Part shown: piece by piece, positions 58,057 to 64,000 of the stretch | Numbering within the stretch: position 1 is the stretch's first letter | How the letters are laid out: each line of letters opens with the position of its first letter | Origin: Cordilura impudica | Lineage: Eukaryota; Arthropoda; Insecta; Diptera; Scathophagidae | Length of the DNA stretch: 64,000 bases | Direction of reading: 5' to 3' | NCBI GenBank assembly: GCA_963682025.1 | Contig: OY821519.1 | Span: 73,650,314 to 73,714,313 of the forward strand | Notes under the pieces: generated by a model | Told to the model about the DNA's origin: nothing | Databases searched by the model: none | The model's input: only the letters and a program-made list of their open reading frames with translations | Translations under genes and position numbers: made by a program

Positions 58057-58642
58057 CTAGCAGAACCCAGCTCTCGAAATTCGAGTGCAAATTGTGGGAA
58101 ATTTTATTTTTTCAATTTAAAAAACAATTTTATAAGAACCTAGAGGTATGTAAATCAATTTTAGCCAATTCGCAATTCAATTTATTTAGATCAACTATAA
58201 TTTACATTGTTTCTTAATATAATTATATACAAAGAGTTCAAGAATTTATCTTTTTCTACTTAATAATTATTGTTAATTTATAGAATTTTATATATATACA
58301 TTAAATTTCATTATAAATATTTGCTGAACATACAGAAGATATATAAATGGATTAGTTATTGAATAATTTTAAATGAGCCTAAAGGTGTGCTTATCCATTT
58401 TTGCCAATTCACAATTCAATACACGCAGTATGTGTTTTATGTTTGTGTTAGTAGCAATTTCAAATGAGCCTTACTCAAAAAAACTCTTCCAGATGGTGCA
58501 AATCTGTAAATTTGATGGACAGATAAAAAGAAATATCTTTCAAATGGGGTATTTTTTTTTTTTTTTTTTTTGTCAAAATCGGTTATTAATTAAAACAATT
58601 ACATCGGTCACAAAAAATCGCCTTACTTATTAATATTATAGA
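58057..58642 (-). mobile_element. Helitron-like H1, copy h (diverged, longer)
   Basis: CTAGCAGAACCCAGCTCTCG left, hairpin CTCGAAATTCGAG intact, TCGCCTTACTTATTAATATT right. The centre is longer and unlike the other copies. It contains a partly duplicated tract (GAGCCTAAAGGTGTGCTTAT at 58375, related to 58136-58160). Confidence 0.7.
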
Positions 58643-59689
58643 TCTTTAACAAATCGTTAATTATTATTTATTATTGCTTTGGAAACTTAAATTACATTTT
58701 CTTTATGTTGCAAACATATATTACAAATTCCTATAAAATCGGCTGCTTTCTCAAAGTAACATGAAACATTTAAAATTAACAGTAATCGTTATGCTAGGAA
58801 ATCATATTAAAATTATTTTTAAAAGAATGTATAAAAAAATATTACTAAATATAAAATACAATTCAAAATATGCTTAAAATTAAACTGCTTAGAAAAAATA
58901 TTGCTGGGTTTTATTTTTTTTTTTTTTTTTTAATATTTATATAAAGCATTGGGGTTTTTGTTAATAACATTGATAACTTTTAACCCTAATTTCCAATATA
59001 ATCTCCACTCAAAAGCACCCACTATAAAAAGTTATTTTTAAAATTATGTAAACTGAATTTCAAATTCTTCTTATCTCTTAATGTAAACGAATATTAAAAA
59101 AAAAAATCTAAAACGTTCATTTGAACTCTTGTTGTTTTCTCAATTCATTGATCTACTTCATTTGTTGTTAAAGTATTTCTATTCTTATATTGTTTTTGTT
59201 TTAAATCTATTAGTTATAATCTCAGCTTGTTAAAATATTTAACATAAAGAGCACGATTTCCATATGATTTTATATTTATTAGTTTATTACTATAGTTTGT
59301 ATTTTTTTTTTTTTTAATAATGTAATTTGAGCATTTTGATTGTGGTTTTCTAATGCACTATATTCATATATAATTATAAGAGCTGTGGTTTTAAACGCCC
59401 ACACATCTATTTTTTCTAACATTGTGGTGTAAAATATTTGTTTGTTGTTAAATTTTCAGAAAAAAAGATATGTGTTATTCTGTAGTTTATTAAATGACCA
59501 TTTGTTAGATATCAAACAAGAAAAATTAGCAATTTAAATTGACTTAGTATTAAACAAAAATATTTAAAAAATGTTAAACAAGATTTAAATATACATAAAT
59601 CTTTACAACAAATTTAATAAGATTTTAAAGAATTCTGTTATTAATTAGTAAAAGTATAAGTAATAGTTGAAAATTATTTTTAAATGCTT
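58643..59689. other. Plain AT-rich DNA, no gene seen
   Basis: Many poly-T tracts. No recognised coding sequence or repeat. Confidence 0.45.
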
Positions 59690-59848
59690 AGGATTAAGTT
59701 AAGATTTGCACCGATTTATTAAGAATATTATGTATATAGAATAAACCTTAAAACGATGGGTATTTAAATTTGTAATTTAATTAGTAGAACATATTTCCCA
59801 AATAATATAAGTATTATAAATACACAACTTAAATATTAAAATTGGTGA

Positions 59849-60597
59849 TTATACCCTATACCACTATGTGGTTTGGGTATAATGACTTTGTGCTGCTCTT
59901 TGTAACCTCCAAAATATTTGACCTTGACCCATCTTTTATTATACCGATCAACTCAGAATCGCTTTCTGAGTCGATTTAGCGATGTCCGTCTGTCCGCCTG
60001 TGTGTCCATGTAAATCTAGTAATCAAACTACAGGTCGCAAATATGAATATATTTTAATAAAGTTTGGTATATAAGCTTCTATCGGCCAGGGGATGATCAC
60101 TGTTCAAATTGGTGAATTTCGGTCCATGTTCAGACCTAGTCCCCATACAAATGGCCCCTATGAAATCGACTTAAATTGCCATAAGATCCAAATTATCATA
60201 TATATCTCGATCAAATTGGGTTTGTGTGTGTTTATTACATCCAAAAATAAACCCTATAGGACAATTCTTAGTCATTGGCCCCATTTAGAGTTGCTCCCCG
60301 AATTTCACTTAAATCTATCAAAAAATATTGCGCAGATTTTTCTCAAATTGGATTTGTATATATTTTTTCAAATATGGTCAGGATCGGTCCATTTTTGGAC
60401 CTAGTCCCCATATAGATATAGCATCCGATATGACCTTTTTCATATCTGCAGCCAAAAAAATTAATAACAATGCCACTCAAATTTGGTTTATGCTTATTTT
60501 CTATATCCAGATAGATGGACCGAAGAGATAGGGTCTCTAAATCATGGTATAGGGTATCGTATAGTCGGTCTAGACCGGCTATAATTTTCTTACTTGT
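59849..60597 (+). repeat. Repeat A, copy 11 (full length)
   Basis: TATACCCTATACCACTATGT start, GTCTAGACCGGCTATAATTT and TCTTACTTG end. It is inserted in the 268-base tandem repeat. Confidence 0.9.
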
Positions 60598-60849
60598 TTT
60601 TTTTGTAATATAGTGGTTAACATTTTAAATTTGTGTATTATTCATTTAAAAAATAAATTTTTTTTCACCACTTTAGTGCTTAATTCACAGTAAAACACTT
60701 GCCATTAATTTAAGGATGAAAACTTAAAGTAGAGATATGCACCGATTTATTAAGAATGATAAGTATGTGGCAGAAACCTTAATAATATTGGTATCAAAAT
60801 TTATAGTTTAATTGGTAGAATAAATTTTGTATATAATTTTAGATTAAAA

Positions 60850-62593
60850 TCTATATATATAAAAACGTTGGTGCATTTGTTTGTAACTAATGATCTCCGG
60901 AACCATAAGAGCCGTCGAGCTAAGATTTGCACCATACGTTCGGTTTGAGCTCCTCTGTTTTTTTTTTTTTTTTTTAGTTTTAACCCTCTAGCTGGCGTTG
61001 GGGTCAATTTATAAACAAAATTCCTATTTTCAGTGCGATTTGACTGCAATTCAGAATGTAGCTCCGGATAGGTGGCGCTGGGAAAAGTTATTTCGAATAT
61101 TCTTATTTACGGTGCGATTTTACCGAAACTAAGAATGTACATATAAGTATGTTAGATGATGCCAAAAAAATTTTTATTGGACCCGGCAGATGGCGCTAGC
61201 GTTCGAAAAATAATGAGTTGTCAAATTTATTTAAATTTTATAAGTTATAAAATTCACAAACGTTTTTATATATAAATATTCTAATCAAAAAGGCAGGAAA
61301 AATTACATTGGCTATTGCTTCGTCCGGAAAAGCCGCAACATTATTGCATGGTAGTCGTACAGCTCATTCAGTTCTCAAATCACCGTTAAACGTACAAACA
61401 AATGAGAATGTCGTATGTAATATCAAAAAACATTCCGGTATGGCAAAATTTCTGCAAGAATGCAATATTATTATTTGGAATGAATGTACCATGGCTCACA
61501 AACATTCCTTAGAAGCATTACATAGAACTTTAAAAGATTTGGAAGACAATTTTATTATCTGGAGATTTTCGTCAAACATTGCCAGTCATACCAACATCAA
61601 CCTATGCTGACGAAATAAATACCTGCTGAAAATCATCAACATCAAACTATAAAATTAACAACAAACACGCGAATATGATTACAAAATGATCTAACGGCTG
61701 ACCAATTTTCAAAACAACTACTTGATCTGGGTAATGGTAAAATCAATATTAACCCAACTAGTCAAACTATTGAAATATCTACAAGATTTTTGTCAATTTA
61801 TATCGTCACGCGATGAATTAATTGAAAATATATTCCCCGACATTCAAAATCAATTTCGAAGCCATGATTGGTTAAGCGAAAGAGCTATTTTAGCCGCAAA
61901 AAATTTCGATGTCGATAATATTAATGTTGATATTCAGGACATGATTGATTCCGAAACGTTTTATTTCAAATCTATAGTCAATTATACAACATAATTTTTG
62001 AATTCACTTGATGTGCCCGGTCTACCGCCAGATTTATTAAAATTAAAAGTTGGTTCTCCAATAATTTTGCTACCTAACCTCAACGCTCCGAGAGAATAAT
62101 GCCCAATGTTATTGAGGCCACAATTCTCAAAGGAAAATTTATAGGGGAACATGTTTTGCTGCTTAGAATTCCTATGATTCCTACCGACACACCGATAGCA
62201 TTCAAAAGATTGCAATTTCCGATCAGACTGGGATTTGCCATGACCATTAATTTATTTCAAGGACAATCATTGCAAATATGTGGTTTGGACTTCGAGCAAC
62301 TGTGGCATGTTCCCTTGTCGGAAAGCCAGCAAATTTATTCATTTACTGCGAGAATAATGAAACTAAAAATATTGTTCACTCTTTTTAGCATTACAGTAAT
62401 AATAATAATGGTCATTCTTATATGTTACAATAAATATTTATTTTCATTTTCATAAATATAACATGGTTTTTCTTTAACAGTTTTCAATTAATATTAACAA
62501 AAGCACAAACGTTTTTTTATATATGTATATACAGATTCTATCTAAAATAAAAAATTCATTGGGGGCAAAACAACGTTTGCCGGGCCCAGCTAG
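60850..62593 (+). mobile_element. Helitron with helicase remnants (1.74 kb)
   Basis: The 5' end is TCTATATATATAAAAACGTT, preceded by A. The 3' end is AACGTTTGCCGGGCCCAGCT then AG, followed by T. It ends in CTAG and inserted between A and T as Helitrons do. The 5' part has GATCTCCGGAACCATAAGAG and three GGCGCTGG/GGCGCTAG-type motifs. The 3' part carries broken helicase sequence. Confidence 0.88.
61300..62440 (+). pseudogene. Helitron Rep/Hel: C-terminal Pif1-like helicase, broken
   Basis: The frame at 61308-61610 reads IASSGKAATLLHGSRTAHSV and MAKFLQECNIIIWNECTMAH. These correspond to Pif1 helicase motifs after the Walker A loop and to the Walker B region (DE replaced by NE). The frame at 61722-61994 reads ENIFPDIQNQFRSHDWLSER and AILAAKNFDVDNIN, continuing as DVPGLPPDLLKLKVGSPIIL. 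The frame at 62099-62350 reads MPNVIEATILKGKFIGEHVL and FKRLQFPIRLGFAMTINLFQ then GQSLQICGLD, matching the final SF1B motif, where Asn-Lys-Ala-Gln-Gly is usual and NLFQG is found. Walker A and the Rep nuclease are absent. It is inactive. Confidence 0.88.
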
Positions 62594-62670
62594 TACTTTA
62601 TAAATATAAAATACGAGTTTTCAGTTATTTACAATTTATAATTATTTTTACCATTTAAGTAATTATTTCA

Positions 62671-63444
62671 TTATACCCTATACCACTATGTGGTTTGGGT
62701 ATAATGACTTTGTGCTGCTGTTTGTAACAACCAAAAATATTTGACCTAGACCCATCTTTAATTATACCGATCGAATCAGAATCACTTTCTGAGTTGATTT
62801 AACAATGTCCGTCCGTCCGTCTGTGTGTCCATGTAAAGCTTTTAATCAAACTGCAGGTCGCAAATACGAATATATTTTGATGAAATTTGGTATATAAGCT
62901 TTTATCGGCCATGGGATGAACGCTATTGAAATTTGTGAGAATCGGTCCATGTTCAGACCTAGCCCCCATACAAATTACCCATATGAAATCGACATAAATT
63001 GCCATAAGATCCAAATTGTCATATAGATCTTACTCAAATTGGGTTTGTATGCGTTCATTACATCCACTAATGGGTAGTCCAAAAATGATCCCTTTGACCC
63101 CATATAGAGCTGCTTCCCGATCTTCACTTAAATCTATTAAAAAACAAAAATATTGCACTGATTCTTCTCAAATTTTGTTTGTACATATTTTTGCAAAATA
63201 CAAGAGACTTTACCAAACATGATCAGGATCGGTCCATTTTTGGACCTAGTCCCTTTATAGATATAGCATCCGATATGAACTTTTTCATATCTGCAGCCAA
63301 AAAAATTAATAAAAATCCCACTCAAATTTGGTTTTTGCTTATTTTCAATGTCCAGTAAGTTGGGCCTAAGAGATAGGGTTTCTAAACGCATGGTATAGGG
63401 TATCGTATAGTCGGTCTAGACCGACTATAATTTTCTTACTTGTT
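62671..63444 (+). repeat. Repeat A, copy 12 (full length)
   Basis: TATACCCTATACCACTATGT start, GTCGGTCTAGACCGACTATA and ATTTTCTTACTTG end. The palindrome GTCGGTCTAGACCGAC near the right end is intact here. The flanking unit sequence (TTAAGTAATTATTTCAT / ATGTACGTTTGCCATCAATT) matches 63699-63740 without the insertion. Confidence 0.9.
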
Positions 63445-63956
63445 TTAATATATGTACGTTTGCCATCAATTTTAACAAGATAAATTAAAGATGAGATTTG
63501 CACCGATTTATTAAGAATGATAGTTATATATTATAAACCGTAGCTATATGGGCATTAAGATTTGTAGTTTACAATGTGAAATAAAAGTGAAATAAAACTT
63601 AAATATATAAATTAATTATTTCTCTGAATATAGTCGTATAAATTTTAATTTGTTTAATCCCATTCAGTGGCTTTATTTAGTTCAATTTTTTTTTTACTAT
63701 TTAAGTCCTTATTTCATTGTTAAACGCATGCCATCAATTTTAAGATGATAATATAAAGTTGAGATTTGCACCGATTTATTAAGAATGATAAGTTCACGTT
63801 ATAAAGCACAACAATATGGGTATCAAATTTTGTAGCTTAATGAGTATAATATATATTACGTATTATTTAAGTATACTGTACAGTTGAAATATTTAAATTG
63901 AAGATTTTTAAGATTATAGACTTAACAATATCTTTTTTTTGTTTTTTTTTTTTTTT

Positions 63957-64000
63957 TGATGTGTAAACATCTATACGCGCAAGGGGGTAAATTTCTATTT
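63957..64000 (+). repeat. Repeat D copy 6, start only (runs off the window)
   Basis: A poly-T then GATGTGTAAACATCTATACG, CGCAAGGGGGTAAATTTCTA. This matches the opening of other D copies. The rest lies beyond the window. Confidence 0.85.

Larger units (their letters stand above)
59690..63956 (+). repeat. ~268-base tandem repeat, at least four units, interrupted three times
   Basis: The marker GATTTGCACCGATTTATTAA recurs at about 59703, 60734 (one substitution), 63494 and 63762. The last two, uninterrupted, are 268 bases apart. The other intervals become about 280 and 245 bases once the two repeat A copies and the Helitron are subtracted. Each unit also has a GGTATCAAATTTTGTAGTTT-like segment and ATGCCATCAATTTTAAG. 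Confidence 0.75.

Noticed and set aside
1..64000. tRNA, rRNA or CRISPR features
   Set aside because: I saw no cloverleaf with A/B boxes, no rRNA-like GC-rich conserved block, and no regularly spaced repeat-spacer array. The tandem arrays here lack unique spacers.

Overview
This is a very AT-rich eukaryotic window, almost certainly from a higher (brachyceran, probably calyptrate) fly. The evidence is the set of transposons (piggyBac, hAT, Tc1/mariner, Helitron, non-LTR retrotransposon), short introns of about 60 bases with GT..AG ends, and interspersed repeats carrying runs of GTCC/CGGA and GTCTG. The species assignment is inference. I recognise no bacterial or viral content, no rRNA or tRNA, no CRISPR array, and no host gene that I can name. 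One possible host exon (8420-8632) is offered at low confidence. The window reads as intergenic or large-intron DNA built by nested insertion of mobile elements.

Layout. 0-8.9 kb: interspersed repeats (repeat A, repeat D with a heptamer array, Helitron families B, C and H1) in otherwise plain AT-rich DNA. 9-13.6 kb: a degenerate satellite of about 18 bases whose unit contains TTAA, split by an internally deleted piggyBac (10061-11787). 13.8-15.4 kb: a non-LTR 3' end and a Tc1 end. 15.5-19.7 kb: mostly plain sequence, with one array-free repeat D at 16.2 kb. 19.7-24.5 kb: a 124-base satellite, a full-length but broken piggyBac with TTAA target duplications (20763-23422), and a decayed mariner relative. 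24.5-33.9 kb: plain DNA, then the largest heptamer array (28.2-29.6 kb), a repeat-encoded protein relic, repeat A, Helitron B and a Tc1 deletion derivative. 34-49.3 kb: more of the same families, several as inverted partners of 27-34 kb copies, plus a 498-base foldback element, a LINE fragment and the second 124-base satellite. 51.2-52.1 kb: a broken mariner-type transposase. 54.2-58.7 kb: a same-strand cluster of H1 Helitrons, one of which carries an intact hAT transposon (54472-56893). 59.7-64 kb: a tandem repeat of about 268 bases split by two repeat A copies and a Helitron that keeps remnants of its Pif1-like helicase.

The only apparently complete protein-coding gene is the hAT transposase (two exons, 579 codons). 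All other recognisable coding sequence is decaying transposon coding sequence. The best-supported structural results are insertions with readable target duplications: TTAA twice, 8 bases twice, TTA, TAG, and A|T for Helitrons. For five of these insertions (the hAT, Helitron C, the two small palindromes and the 62.7-kb repeat A) an unoccupied paralogous site is present elsewhere in the same window.
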